From: Blasia pusilla
Taxonomy: Eukaryota; Marchantiophyta; Marchantiopsida; Blasiales
Assembly: GCA_050084515.1 (NCBI GenBank)
Contig: CM114274.1
Location: 29,016,001-29,080,000 of the forward strand
Direction: 5' to 3'
DNA: 64,000 nucleotides
Shown here one piece after another: positions 23,058 through 35,475 of this stretch. The notes beneath the pieces are model-generated. The model was not told the DNA's origin. It saw only the letters and a list, made by a program, of their open reading frames with translations, and searched no databases. Position 1 is the stretch's first letter, and each line of letters opens with the position of its first letter. A program made the translations under genes and the position numbers.

Positions 23058-23650
23058 GGGGGGGAATGCCCCCTTCTTCCTTTTCTGGTCTTGTTGTGGC
23101 CTTCAGGTTTTGACTCTTTGAGCCCCCCTCTTTTGTACTTCCGATGGGTTTTCCATCACTCGTTTTTATCGAAGTGCATCTTTATTCTTTCTCGGTGCCC
23201 GTCTCTCGCGGCTCTCTCTCACTCCTGCGCCTGGGCCCCCAAGCCCATGCCGCCCTCGCGGCTTGCTCTCACTCCCGTGCCTGTTCACTGCGCTCCTTTC
23301 GCCGGGGCTTTCTTTGCCGGGGCTCATCGACGTAGCCTCCTTTGTCTTCCTCAAGCGGGCTCTGCATGAGCACGGCCTCCCTCTCTCTCAGTGCGAGTCC
23401 TCAACGTCGACGGAGCTCTCAACTTGGCTTTTCCGTCTTTATTTTGCTGCAACCTCCGAGTGCGTCAGTCTGTACTCTTTTTTTGCCCTCACGTCTGGGC
23501 ATCCTTTCTTGCCCACTCTTAGTTCCTCTTTGCATTCATTTAATTTCTTGCATCTTCCAGATTGGAACGCGCTCTTCCTCTGTTTTGGCCTATGGGCTTC
23601 TATTTTCCTAGACCACATGTGGCGTTTGACAGGCTAGTGTTTTGTTTTCG
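23058..23650 (+). other. Pyrimidine-rich 3' tail of the LINE-like element
   Basis: The stretch is rich in CT and GCCC runs and has long frames only because of this bias; no domain is visible. Its position directly after the RT stop suggests an untranslated 3' end. Confidence 0.4.
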
Positions 23651-23965
23651 GATACAGCAATTCACTGAATAAGAACAGCTTGAGAGTGTCCATGTGAAAT
23701 TGAAGGTGGCCCAATGTTTGAGAGATAACTCGGCCTCAAGGTCGGGGATACACTCACGAGTGTTCTGATCTGGGCTAGGGGCAATCTTGGTGGAAGGTTG
23801 ACATGTAGAATGCGCTCGTCATTCGAGTCCTTGTGGGATGGGGCTTGCTGTAGGTTTGAGGATCGTTGTTCCAGTTCTAAGGAAACTCTTCTCAATTGTA
23901 GAGAGGAAATATCACACGCAAGGAAATAAATTAAACATAGTTCTAGCTTTACATGTTATACCTTT

Positions 23966-24637
23966 ACATCATGAATTTGAAATCAATGCTCACTTGCATC
24001 GATTTTTTTCTTGTTCCTGCTAGCTTGGGTTGGAACTTAGACCTACTCCTACTTGAACTCCTACCTGATCTTCTAGATGATTCCTCTCGAATCTGTTTGT
24101 CACCTTGGATATGCCCGTCACATTGAGTCTTAACAGGCTTTGGAATGTACACTTCTGGGCTTACAATATGAAGTCTTTTGCTTGGCTTAGGATTGTCATT
24201 CAAAAACGTTTCGATGCCCTCACTTGATACTCACAAGATTGGACAGGGATATCTTGGCCGCTATCCCGCCTTGTCAAGGGATGAGGTATTGAGGAGGGAA
24301 TAGAATTCCATTTTGCATCCCCAGACTTTGCATGGCTATCACAACCTAGCATGGTTCTCCATTCTGGGTTGACCTTGCTTGAAACTTTTGGACTGGGCTG
24401 CAATCTGATTGATTCATTTTGTAGAATCGAAGACCACGATAGTCTTTCTGAAAGTGCAGTGTCCGCTGGCTTAACTCCATAGAATTTTTTAGAGCTATAC
24501 AAGCGAGTCACTTTCTTTCCCTTGGCTTGTATCGACTTCACGTCCTCTTTTAATAGTGTAGATTTGAATAGGATGGTTGTATTGCAAAATACGTTTGTTG
24601 AAAATTTAGAATAGGTCAAGAAGTTAGGGTAGGTCAA
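23966..24637 (-). pseudogene. Possible broken coding remnant, unknown protein
   Basis: Two overlapping minus-strand frames have protein-like, hydrophilic composition: the first (24637-24200) is lysine/serine-rich with PEWRTMLGCDSHAKSGDAKW, and the second (about 24230-23966) contains FLNDNPKPSKRLHIVSPEVY and an Arg/Ser-rich end. A change of frame near 24220-24235 would join them. No family recognised. It may be an accessory ORF of a transposon. Confidence 0.25.
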
Positions 24638-25222
24638 GAAAGAATTTAATAGAAGAATAAAAGTAGGTGTGTTAAATGAAAATTAGTGGAGATGGTTTAG
24701 TAATCAATTGTAAGTGGGGATAGATGATTTGGGGAGTTAGAAGGGTTCATTCTCTTCCTTCCATCCTATCCTATATAAACTTGTTTATTTTTTTATACCC
24801 TCATAATCTTATTCCTCCCTTCATCTCTCTCTTTCTTGGAAGTTTTTTTTCTCCATAGATAATTGAACTTGATAAATGAGAATATGTTTTGCTAGTTGAT
24901 AACCCTGATAAGTTAAGATATCTTGGTTATCTAGGTTAGCAAATTGATTTTTCTTGTTCATAGTGAGTGTTCCAAGTTTTGTTATTGGAGCATTCATGGA
25001 AAATATTTGGTGTAATTTATATATTTTATAAGTCGATATATCCCACTATTGACAAACTAAATTATTGCGAATTATCCAAATATTATTGGGTGGGGTTAGT
25101 GTCTGCCTGTAGTAATGACCAAAGCCAAAGAACTCTAAGAGATCGTGAAGGAACATTGGGAAGAAGTACATACGGAAGGTGGAACATCAAGCATATGGTA
25201 GTGCAAGTATTATTCCTATTCT

Positions 25223-27866
25223 ATGAAAACCTATCATAGCACGCGGATGGTGGAACATTTTACTCAAGAGAGACGAAAGACAAAGGATGTGAACCATAAT
25301 ACCCATCATGCCAAATTATGTGTGACGGTCCTTCCCAGTGTACAACGGCATCTCCAAAATAGGTTACTAGTGGGAAATGGACAAAGAAGGGAAGCGAGAC
25401 GTTCGAGTGAAGTGGAAGAGATGACTCCATTACAAATAGGTTCGCAATAGACAGGAAATAGTGTTTATGTTGTGAAAAATATTGATGGGGTTGAGCCACC
25501 AAGTGACAGTCTCAAGGAATGCAGAGGAGTTGTTGGGCCCAGTCGAGGGAGTAGTAGTTCTGGGAAGAAGCGAGCCGATCTGAGGGATTCTTTCAACATC
25601 CAAGGAATAGAAGTTGTGAATGAGATGTGAGTGAAGTATTTCTACGAATGTGGAATACCATTCAATGTAGTACAATAAGATGCTTTCAAACAAGGAGTGT
25701 TGGCAACAACAAAGATGAAGGGTTACTAAGGTCCTAGTTACAATTCGTTGCGCACCACCCTACTTGAGAAACATATGGGGAAGGTGAAGAAAAATGTGGA
25801 TGGCATATTGGAAAATTTGTGTTTGGGGTCCACGATCATAACGGATTCTTAGACCAATGTGAGGATTGAGTCTTTAGTGAACATAATGGTCTCGTGTCCA
25901 CAAGGTGTGGTCATGATTGAGTCGGTAGACACCAAGGGGGAATCCCAAACGGCGGAATGGTTGGCAGGTCACATAAAGAAGACTATCATGCGCATCAATC
26001 CAAAGAATGTGTTGTAACTTATGGCATAAAATACTAGCAACGAGCAAGTAGTAGGGAAACTTATCGAAGCAAAGTTACCTCATATTCTTTGGGGTGGAGG
26101 CGTATCACATTCTCTTGATCTAGTCTACGAAGAGTGGGGTAAATGGCCTTGGGTGGACAAGATTTCTGCACAAGCTCATGAGATAGTAGTATTTGAGAAG
26201 ACTAGAACTTGGGTGATGGCCAAATTCATTGAAACCAATCCAGTAAAGAGATGATTGTTGCTTCCTACAAACACACACTTTGCCATAAATTTTATCATGT
26301 TGGGACGCGTCTTAGAATTGAGGGAGGCGTTCCATGCCATGGTTGCCACCAATGCTTTTAGGGAGTATTTCAATGGAAGGGATGTGAGGCAAAAGGAGAA
26401 GGCATGAGAGATTGAGACTACTGTGGCCAATCACAATTTTGGATCGAGGGTGAGGAGTTTTTTTGTTGCGGCTCAACCAACTATTATTCTGTTGAGAGAG
26501 TGTGATGGTCATAAAGCAATGACATATTTATCGCGTAGGGAGCGTATTTATCACTGTATTTTTTAGATAATGGAAGAGACTCGTTCTTTTCTTGCAAATC
26601 CTTGGCCCGGTGTGGGTGGAAGGCGTCGCGGTTATTTTGTCACAATATCTAAAGCTACGGAGATGATCGATGTTATTTCTAGGCGGTGCGCACTTATCCA
26701 CAACAAGTTACAGGCAATAGGCTACATTCTTGCCCCTTATAATCTTCTTGATAGTGTTCAAGACGTCACTTCAAATTTTGAGTGCATGAGAGATTTCAAA
26801 AAATATCTGAAACTTTATGCAAAGGGGATGCATGGCCTGAATGTCACTGAGGCTAATTCTTATGTGGCTACTTGCTTGCGAGAGTTGGGCAACATTGTGA
26901 ATCATCAGGAACTATTTGTGGATGAGTTTGGTAGAGAAGTTGTTGATTCACTTGGCCCCTCTGATTAATGGAGCATGTACAGTCAAGGTGCACCAACACT
27001 ACGCTCTGTGGCTAAGTCCATATTAGCACAAGTGGTTTCATCTCCTTAAACGGAGAGAAATTAGAGTAGTTATGGTTTCATCCACAGCAAGCACAAGAAT
27101 AAATTGACCAACGAGTATGCGAGGGATTTGGTGCACATCTTCACAAACTCACGGTTTGGAGACAAGGGTGTTTCTTGGAAATCAAGACAAGCGCTCTTGT
27201 ACGAGCAATAATTTTCTGAAAGGGATGGACAAGAACCAGCTAGAAGGATACTAGAAGATGGCAATGAATCTAACTTGCATGCAAGAAACCGGGATGGTAA
27301 TCATGAAGATAACTTTGACTTTCAAGATGAGGACCTAGAGGAGGTGGATGTGATATTTGGAATTCATATTATCGAAGGGAGAGAGGATACTCATATCGGC
27401 AACACTGAAAATTTTGACTCCAAGGGGCTTGGAAGAGACGAACATGATGTTGAAATGGAACATTGGATTCGAGAGCACAAGGAAGAGCAACAAGAGAGGA
27501 CTTCAAGCGAATTGAATCTGCCCAAAACTTCTCCTAACACAACCTACGACCCTCATATTGTTGCACCAATATGAGTTCAGAATTATTCCACTGAGTCTAG
27601 TGAACCTATGCGGGATACTCCTCCATAATCTTTGAGCGTTAAAACGGTGGACATAGTTGATGAGCCTAATGATAATGGTGTTCTCATACCTGTGGTTCCA
27701 AATTCTCAACCCATCAATCATGGCATGGACAGTTCTTACATTTCCTCCGATGATGAAACAACTGCAATAGGAACTCGTCGTCGATCCATCTAACTTCAAA
27801 CTATTAAGCCGCCAAATTACCGCTTACATCTTAATCCAGCAGACCCACTCATAGACCTAGACTAGA
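25223..27866 (+). pseudogene. hAT-type transposase (DUF659-like), nonsense-riddled but without frameshift
   Basis: hAT transposases cut and paste DNA elements. The frame shows a glycine/serine-rich linker (GPSRGSSSSGKKR), then a DUF659-like region (FYECGIPFN, PSYNSLRTTLLEKH, MIESVDTKGESQTAEWLAG, GGGVSHSLDLV), a central LQAIGYILAPYNL segment and a dimerisation-like end (SMYSQGAPTLRSVAKSILAQ, SYGFIHSKHKNKL, EYARDLVHI), then an acidic tail. One frame holds for about 2.6 kb. Stops were found at 25448, 25628, 25676, 25727, 25850, 26015, 26027, 26252, 26405, 26564, 26966, 27047, 27062, 27209, 27572 and later. At least 25850 sits where Trp is expected (TDS-stop-TN). The N-terminal BED finger is not clearly visible. 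Terminal repeats not found. Confidence 0.78.
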
Positions 27867-28029
27867 AGAGTAATTAGTGAATTTAGTGAGACGGGTTAGT
27901 AGATAATTGTAGCAAACTTGTTTATGTTGAATATTATAAGAATATCATTTTTAAGATATTCCTTTTCATAACCTTCTCGCTAATAAAATATTGACTTTTA
28001 CATTGAAGGTTAAATTGGTAAGTGTGATT

Positions 28030-29425
28030 TTTGAGCTGGTGATCACAACTCCAATTTTCTCAAAAAATTTCAATAGTGCTACAAAGACAAATGGGGAAAG
28101 TTGGACATGATGAAAAATGAAAAAACCTTCAATTCATTGAAGGTTTAATATATGGTTCGGGATCAAAACGTACTTACTTATTTTTGAGGTTTTGGTCACA
28201 AATCCATTTTGGGTGAAACTTGGCAAGACTACTAGATACATCTTGGAGACCATGTGGGCCAAATTTTAACTCAAGGTGGAAAATTTGGACAACATGAAAA
28301 ATGAAAAGACCTTCTTTTCATTCAAGGTTTAATGGTTCGGGTCCAAAAGGGAATTATTAATTTGTGAGGCTTTGCTCACAACTCCATTTTTCTTGAAACT
28401 TGGCAAGAGTGTAACATGCACCTTAGGAACCATGTGGGCCAATTTTTGCTCAAGATGGGAAAGTTGGACATTATGAAAAATGAAAAAATCCTATTTTCAT
28501 TCACGATTTGATGGTTCAGGTCAAAAAAGGACATTTTTTAAGGTTTTTCTCCCAACTCTATTTTTCTTGAAACTTAGCAAGAATGCTAGATTCAGCTTGG
28601 AGACCATGTGATCCAAATTTTAGCTCAAGATCTGAAATTTAGACAAGATGAAAAATGAAAAAACCTTATTTTTATAGAAGGTCTCATGGTTTGGGTCCAA
28701 AAAGGAATTATTAATTTGTGAGATTTTTCTCACAACTCCATTTTGCTTGAAACTTGGCAAGGATGGAACGGGAACCATGTGGGCCAAATTTCAACTCAAT
28801 ATGGGAAATTTGGACAAGATGAAAAATGAAAAATCCTATTTTTATTCAAGGCTTGATGGTTCGGGTCCAAAAAGGACTTACCAATTATTGAGATTTTTCT
28901 CCCAGCTCCATTTTTCTTGAAACTTAGCAAGAGGGTTACATGCTCTTTGGAGACCGTGTGAGCCAAATTTCAGCTCAAGATGGGAAAGTTGGACAAGATA
29001 AAAAATGAAAAAACCTTATTTTGATAGAAGGTTTGATGGTTCGGGTCCAAAAAGGAGTTATTAATTTCTGAGGTTTTTTTCAGAACTCCATTTTTCTTGA
29101 AACTTGGCACTATTGGAACATGAACCTTTGGGACGATGTGGGCAAAATTTCAGCTCAAGATGGAAATTTGGACAAGATGAAAAATGAAAAAACCTTATTT
29201 CTTTGGAAGGTGTGATCGTTCAGGTTAAAAAATAACTTACCAAGTTTTGAGCTTGTGGTCCCATCTCCATTTTGCTTTAAACTTGGCAAGAGTACTACGT
29301 GCACCTTGGAGACCCTTTGAGCCAAAGTGTAGCTTAAGATGGAAAAGTTGGACAAGATGAAAAATGAAAGATCCTTATTTTGATAGAAGATTTGATAGTT
29401 GTGGTCAAAAAGGAGTTATTAATTT
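28030..29425. repeat. Tandem array, 8 units of about 178 bp
   Basis: Each unit contains AAAATGAAAAAACCTTATTTT-type text, then GGTTCGGGTCCAAAAAGGA, CTCCATTTTTCTTGAAACTTGG and ACCATGTGGGCCAAATTT. The GATGAAAAATGAAA marker recurs near 28108, 28286, 28473, 28646, 28818, 28995, 29174 and 29353, that is every 172-187 bp. Units differ by substitutions and small indels, so the array is old. Not CRISPR: units are contiguous without unique spacers. Confidence 0.93.
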
Positions 29426-29429
29426 GTGA

Positions 29430-29745
29430 TGGACAGTCTCCATCACGGGCATCGCGGGCCCACATGCGGTCTCTGTCGTTGGCCACAGAGCCCGCACGCA
29501 AGCTGTACGCGGGCCCGAGAGCCCGCATATGAGCTAGGGCTTGAGGCGACGAATCGTAGGACGGGACCGAAAAACAATGTCGGGCGTGATGCGCACTGGC
29601 CGGACAAAGGTGGAATGTTCGGTGTGCACGGGCCCAGGTGAGGGCTCATGAAGCCCGCACCCAAGCCTACACGGACATATCCGTCCTTGGGACGAACATA
29701 TATCCTCGGACACGGACTTTGTCCCCGTGCAACCTTGGAAGTCAC
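29430..29745. mobile_element. GC-rich nonautonomous element next to the 178-bp array
   Basis: It has AGCCCGCA, GCGGGCCC and GGGCCCAGG units, then GGACATATCCGTCCTTGGGAC and a right end TGCAACCTTGGAAG. This is the inverted form of the left end at 15731, so it supplies the right terminus of that family. Its left end abuts the last 178-bp unit near 29430. Confidence 0.65.
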
Positions 29746-30379
29746 AAATTATGATGTCATTACTTGCACTTTGTGAGTGATTTGCAAGGCATACTTGTAA
29801 ATCTTAATGCAATGTGTTAAGATTTAATGGGAGTTTCCTCCTTCTCGTTATTCCCCATTTCCATCATATTATTTTCAATCATGAATATGATACCAATTTT
29901 GTAATTGTATAATCCATAATGATGTGTGCACGTGATAGTGGACTTAGTTTCAATAGGAGTACCAATCTTCCATTTATAAACATTTTGTGCATTTGATGCA
30001 ACTTTGAATTCCAAAGCGGATCTTGCTAGGGATCCCATAACCAAAAAAACATCATAACCATAGGAGGTTAAGAGTTGGTAAGACTAATAATTCAAAGTCG
30101 GTTAGGGTTGTAATATGTAGATTACCACCCGATTTGTAGCAAAGTGGACAATTCATTCACCTAGTACATAGATAACTTGTTTATCCCGAACTATTTAGGA
30201 TTGATTTAGGACTTTAGGATTTACGTAAAATTTGGAAAAGGTTCGGAAGTGTATAAACTTTCTTTGGAAAATGAATTTGGACGTTAAAGGGGTTGTATAT
30301 TATTTAATGCTCACTCGTTCATGTTTTCCCTACGAAAAAGTTGTTGAGGTTAAAAGTGAAGTTATGATTTAATGATCTT
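29746..30379. other. Gene-free, AT-rich
   Basis: No supported frame or repeat seen. Confidence 0.5.
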
Positions 30380-31460
30380 CCATCGGAGAGATTCACTTCT
30401 TCCTTCGTCCGTTGTGCGTCGTGAAGGTGTTCACGTCGCTACTCCATGGACAGTCGAGATCCCTACCAGCATCGTCGTATATGTCGAAGCCTTCGATTAG
30501 TCTGGAGACTGAATCCTCTTTCCCACATGCACACACAAATTGCAGGCGAAGTTTGGTACGCGATCGTAATGCCATTTGGTCCGCACAGTTGTGCCATTTT
30601 CCCTAGCTCAGATCCGCGTTTCTGATACGCAATGTCTTACCACGCTAGCATTCGGACTCGGCCAGGGTGATTTTCGGATCCTCAGCATACGCGTGTAGAG
30701 GATGCGCTCTATCGTCTGCAGTGGTCGAGAAAGAGGCAAAAGCAGAAAAAAATGCTCCAAGAGGTCTGAACACACGCAAACCAGTGAATGTGTAGTGCTT
30801 GATGTTTAAGCATGTGCTGCTCTGCAATAGTCCAGAAACGCACAAATGTCAGAAGCCAAATGCGCAAAAGGGGGATAGTCATCTTCTTCATGAGTACATG
30901 TAGACAGACATAGAACCTTTGGAAGCGTGACCCGTATCCGCTTAGAATGGGACGCCCTGATTCTAGGGGAATTTGTTCTCGAGATCTTTACTTAATCCCA
31001 CTAATTGTTGTGCCAACCTCATGCCTAGCTGCTGACTCTAGCCTCTAGCATGCGTGCAGAATTTCAGAAAACAAAAAGATCCGATTAATACGAGCAAATG
31101 ATTCTAAATTTACACAAGAGATGTCCCGAAAAGGAAGACGACAAATGAATATCTTCAATCCAAGAGCGTATGCTTTAGCTTTAAATCTCAAAGCTCCACA
31201 TCTGCAATCCTACCAAATCCCACACCCCAAAACAAAACAAAAAGGTTTATGTATCATGTATATATACAAATACGCCCCGCATATTAACTCGGCGACAGAA
31301 ACTTGCCCTGTGGGCCGACGTTCACCACAGAAGCGATGGTTTCGGGTCCATCCGAGACATACTCGAAGCCTTCGTGATGTGCAGCTGCGGCCAAAATAAA
31401 AGCAAGCGCCATACCAAGCACTGAAACCAAAAAGCCCGTCCTGAGACAAGATTGATTCAT
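30380..31460 (-). pseudogene. Aegerolysin-like copy B, broken
   Basis: Same two-exon layout as copy A. Exon 1 starts at an in-frame ATG (31460-31458) and encodes a clear signal peptide followed by the same glycine/valine-rich stretch; the donor sits at CCGA/GTTAAT. Exon 2 begins at the matching acceptor (CACTGCAG near 30720), but a TAG follows within about 20 codons. Later parts of the domain are in another frame with small deletions, including part of the C-terminal end near 30390. It lies head to head with copy C. The signal-peptide exon is better kept than the domain exon, so loss of exon 2 is probably the primary lesion. Confidence 0.78.
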
Positions 31461-32167
31461 CGAGGTGGCATTAATGCAATGATTGCTTATCTTGCCCCAT
31501 ACCTCAAAAGATCCAGCACGCCCGCACATTCTCATCCTTCTGAATTCGAGATCAGTACAAAATCACTCCAAAAATATCCAATCACAAGTCATCAAGCACC
31601 TAATTCGTCTGTCTTCCCCGCAACAAACCCTTGGTAATGCGCTTGCATGCACTTCTAACAATGCATCCATGTCACATTCTGGTGACATCAAGCCACAGTT
31701 GCGTATAGTCATGACTGTACGTGGGCCACACAAGAAATTACGCCATATACGATAAACTCTTTCAAAGCTTGCAATCGGAATGAATCCTATGTGTAGTTGT
31801 AGACAACGATTATCATGATCACATTGCGATGTACCAATCTATGACTAGAGAGGAAAAATCGTCGGAACTTGGATTGTGTGTAATGCTCTCAGGTACCGGT
31901 TCTACCCTTCCAGGTCGAAGCAAGAACGTTCAATTTCGTCCGTGCGATGGCAAATGACTAATACTGTCAACTAATTATGCCCTAAGATTTGTACATCTGC
32001 CGCTATCACATCGCACACTAGTGGGGAAGGGTCACTGACGCCGAAACCATTGCGTTGAAGTTCGGAAATTGAGCAAGCCTGGAAAATTCTGTGATGTCTG
32101 AACGCTCGATCGCGATTAACGCGTCGGACCCGTCCACCACTGTTAGGATCCACATATAAACGAGAGT

Positions 32168-32175
32168 TTATATGG
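32168..32175 (-). promoter_or_regulatory. TATA-box-like site of block B
   Basis: Minus strand reads CCATATAAACTC, in the position matching the block A site at 12703-12710. Confidence 0.38.
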
Positions 32176-33095
32176 AGTAACTGTTTGTGTCCACAAGAGC
32201 ACAAGGCCGAAAGATGGAGAAGGTCTGGCGATTATTTCTAAAGAACTGCGGATAAGTTAGTTTCACGCTCCAATCTGAACAGTTGTCATCTCTGTGTGTG
32301 GTTAATTCTCTTTCATATCCGTACATATTTCGGCATCTGAGAGAGCTGGCGTGGGCCTACTCACCAACCCTTCCTCTGTAGCACCCATGGATATCGATCA
32401 GACCATTCGTCCTCTCCAGATCCGTCTTCAAGGATCTCAAGCTAGAGCACAGCTTTCGATAGAAGCTATGTACAGTCTTGCTGCTCATGACACCTTACAG
32501 ATCACAAAACTCGGTACCATGACTCGTAAGTTGTAACCTAATCATCTCAAAATCACTTCTGAATCCCTCATCGCTCTGCACGTCTAGTAAATTAATTAAG
32601 AAATGAAGGTAATTGAAGTCAAACTCCCGATGCCTTATATCGATGTTATATCAAAGTAACCATATGTTCTCCTCTTACTAGTGTATCTCTAGATAGCTAT
32701 ATTAATTCCACTTCCTTGTGCATCCAAACAGAAAGTAAGAAATTACCTAAACCCTAAATGGTTGCAGCCGACTTTCGGAAGAAATGACATCTCGAAGATT
32801 GTCATGTTTTTATCGAGTTTAGACAAATGAGTTATCGACGGATTATTGAAAGATCGAGAGCCAGTAACGTGCTGATAGGTGACTTCGTGTAGGACGGTGA
32901 TACGCGAATTCAAATAAGCGATGCTGTCATCGAGATAGGGCGGTTACGTGAGTTATTTACGAATTGAAAGGTAGCCTGTGAGGAGCTTAAGCGCGTTCGT
33001 GTACGATGGTGATACGAAAATTTGAAGTGATATTCGGGGAAAAGTCGCTGCGGGTACCGAGACGGAGATGGATCCAGTGGCGCTGCCCTCGATCT

Positions 33096-33142
33096 GAAGG
33101 TGTCGTCTACGTGCGTAACGCGCGTAGACGACGACACCTTCT
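33096..33142. repeat. Fold-back inverted repeat inside block B
   Basis: GAAGGTGTCGTCTACG (33096-33111) is followed after about 10 bases by its reverse complement with a 3-base insertion (to about 33142). Block A has only the left arm, followed by different text. Confidence 0.8.
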
Positions 33143-33199
33143 GATCAACCCGGAGAGGAGTACTGGTCTGATTCGTGACGCTGCTCACTGCTGACTCGG

Positions 33200-34338
33200 C
33201 TTGTGAAGCTCACTCGATCGGATGCTGGGAGGCACCATGCACCTACGAAACCGTGAACCACTGCAGCGATGACCACTGTCAAGAATATTGGAGCGTGAAG
33301 TCTTGGAGATTTCTGCAGCCACGCACGCAGGAAGCGTTCAAATTGCATTCCGTCCGACCATGAAGCTTGAAACGAAAAGTGACCAGTTGGTTAAGCCATT
33401 TCTTAAGGGAACATTCCATTTAGCAGCATGTAGCGTTCTTAGTTTCATGGCTTCCTTCGATCCCCGTTTATAAAACTTTTGGAGTTTCGGGTACTTCAAC
33501 CTTTAACGGGAATCGCTTGCGAGAAATGAAATAATTATCAGCAAATAAACTTCCAAAAAGTCTTATGACTGGCCATCTTTTCTTCTATGGCAGATAAACC
33601 TGGAGCCAATATTCGCGTGTCACGAATTGAAGCGCGACAAACATGTTGGAGCGTACCGTGATAGAGTTTGTGCTTGTGACAAACACACTATATAAGGTCA
33701 CAGTTCAATGAGGTAAGATCTCCTTCATCTCTGGCACTTCTTAGGACATCCTTCAGTCCTTTCCAATCGCGGAACCTCTCGCCCGATCTCGTTCCCAAGC
33801 AAGCCATAGCGTTATGGCGAACTTCAGGTCCGTGAGTACAACATTCTCTCGTATTATAGATCTGGTTCAATTTGCATGATCATGGTAGAATTGTATATCC
33901 ATTATCATGGTAGAACTGTACGTATTCTTATGCACTTTTACAGCCCCCATTTACTTATAAAAGTACGTGCGTGCTTTCTGATTTTCGCAATGCTGGAGGC
34001 CTTGCATTCAAGACTGGCCAAGGGCATTCGAGTTCGGGCTTACCTAAATTGTGGCAGAGAGCATGTTCATACAGGTTAGCGCTAGCTGTAGAATCGATGT
34101 ATGTTTCCGAGTGGATCTGTTTACAGTTTCGATATATGCATATGCGCTCTGCTGGTGTGTTGTCTAATAAAGAAGACACAGTCAGTTTGAGAGCTCGATG
34201 AGAACAGTAAAGGCTCTTCGTGCGGGAATGGATGACGGAGGGCTCGATGAAAATTTAATGTGGTTCTCAAATGAGTGAAAAGTCTTGCTGAAGTACAGTC
34301 GAGAACGCAATCGAACTGATTTGTGATTGCTAATGCAG
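33200..34338. other. Gene-free region between head-to-head copies B and C
   Basis: No supported frame. With block B upstream DNA it forms the roughly 2.9 kb shared upstream space of copies B (-) and C (+). Confidence 0.5.
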
Positions 34339-35475
34339 GAACTTTCCGGAGCTGGCGCTTGGTATGGTTCTTGGTTTCGTTTTGGCAGCGTATGCAGTGA
34401 ATGCATTGCCTCAGAGTTTTAATCCCCACCGCAGATATGTTTCCAGCGGGACAGACAATATCATTTCTACATATGAGGGCAAGTTCTCCTTCCCTCCGTA
34501 AAATGTTCCAAAATCGATGTTTCGCTTGGCTTAGGACGCAATCATTTCTTGGTGTAAATTGGGTGGAGATATGGATCGATCCTGATAAGTCCTTCAAGGA
34601 AATTTATTTCGCTTAGAGCTCAGATAGCTCGACCGATGGTTGGATTTTGTTGGTTTGTGAAAATCAGGTGACAATCTTGGAGATATGTGCAGCATAGAAT
34701 CACCTGTAGATTCGATGTCTAACTAGTCACAGGAACTGCTGCCTTGGCTATGCGCTCAAAGAATCCACAAGCACTCCCAAAATCACAATACGCATCTTCT
34801 TAAGACGATTTTACCAGAATTAGTTCACCAAGCGATCAGTTGATCCAAAGGAAAGACATCTTTGATATTGTACTGTCAGTGGATACGTATTATATATGAT
34901 CATGAAAATTCCGGAGATTTCATTTTATTGCGTTTCTCACATTGACTATGAGAGATAATCAAGACCTGTGATTTCTTAATGCAGGCGACAAGCCAGACGA
35001 TCCATTGTACACTCAATGCCTAGAAATTGAGATTAACCTACTCCGGTCGAATAGTACTTTGACAATCGATAAGGCAAGTCTCGTATGGGGAGAGTGGCGC
35101 GACTGCGAGACCAAAGATAAGAAGGTGGAGGCTCCGAACGGAGTTCAAATAAATTCCACTAAATTGGTCAAACTGTGTGTATGTGGCAAGCATCGGCCGA
35201 GTTCACCGTCTGGAGTTGTAGGAAGTCTAAATATCTACGATGATATTGTGAAGGTGACACATCTTTACTTCGACTGCCCATGGAGGAGAGCCTTCAGTGC
35301 TAGCCCTCTATGGACAACAGAAAGCAGTCACGACTGGATGGTCACCCAGGAGGGATTCCCTACGAGTCCCTGTAGAGAGTTCAATTCCAAATTTGAATTC
35401 TTCTTAGTGAGGGCTGTCCTCCTGCCGCTTTCTCCTAATTCTGCCGGGCCGCGTGCAATTTTACCAATTGTGTAA
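34339..35475 (+). CDS. Aegerolysin-like copy C, probably impaired
   Basis: Exon 2 (from an acceptor at TTAATGCAG near 34984) codes for a nearly full aegerolysin-like domain: the WGEW segment, a cysteine-containing CVCGK, the NIYDD strand and DCPW are all present. The C-terminal end departs from copy A after the last conserved strand and runs on to 35475, as if shifted in frame. Exon 1 (about 34339-34497) has the hydrophobic signal segment, but its only in-frame ATG (34364) would give a shortened peptide. The donor CTCC/GTAAAA leaves a phase that does not fit exon 2. So it may need a different upstream exon through the acceptor at 34338, or be broken. Orientation is opposite to copies A and B. 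Confidence 0.55.

Larger units (their letters stand above)
30380..33200 (-). repeat. Segmental duplication block B (partner of block A)
   Basis: The block matches 10.9-13.2 kb in the same orientation, including coding exons, intron, upstream TATA-like site and distal flank. It has gained a 21-bp inverted echo at 33122-33142 that block A lacks. Confidence 0.85.

Noticed and set aside
23091-23637. Serine/leucine/proline-rich frames after the LINE-like ORF
   Set aside because: Explained by pyrimidine-rich DNA; no start context or domain.
25223-27866. Stop-codon reassignment or U-to-C RNA editing as the reason for an open frame with many stops
   Set aside because: The element is a nuclear transposon, and neighbouring genes (GDSL, NAP1) use normal stops. 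Some stops stand for Trp, which U-to-C editing cannot restore. Mutation decay is simpler.
28030-29425. CRISPR-like regular repeats
   Set aside because: Units are contiguous tandem copies of about 178 bp with no unique spacers, in a eukaryotic setting.
32351-32536. Short plus-strand frame starting near ATGGATATCGATCAG
   Set aside because: Block A lacks the frame at the matching place; no domain.
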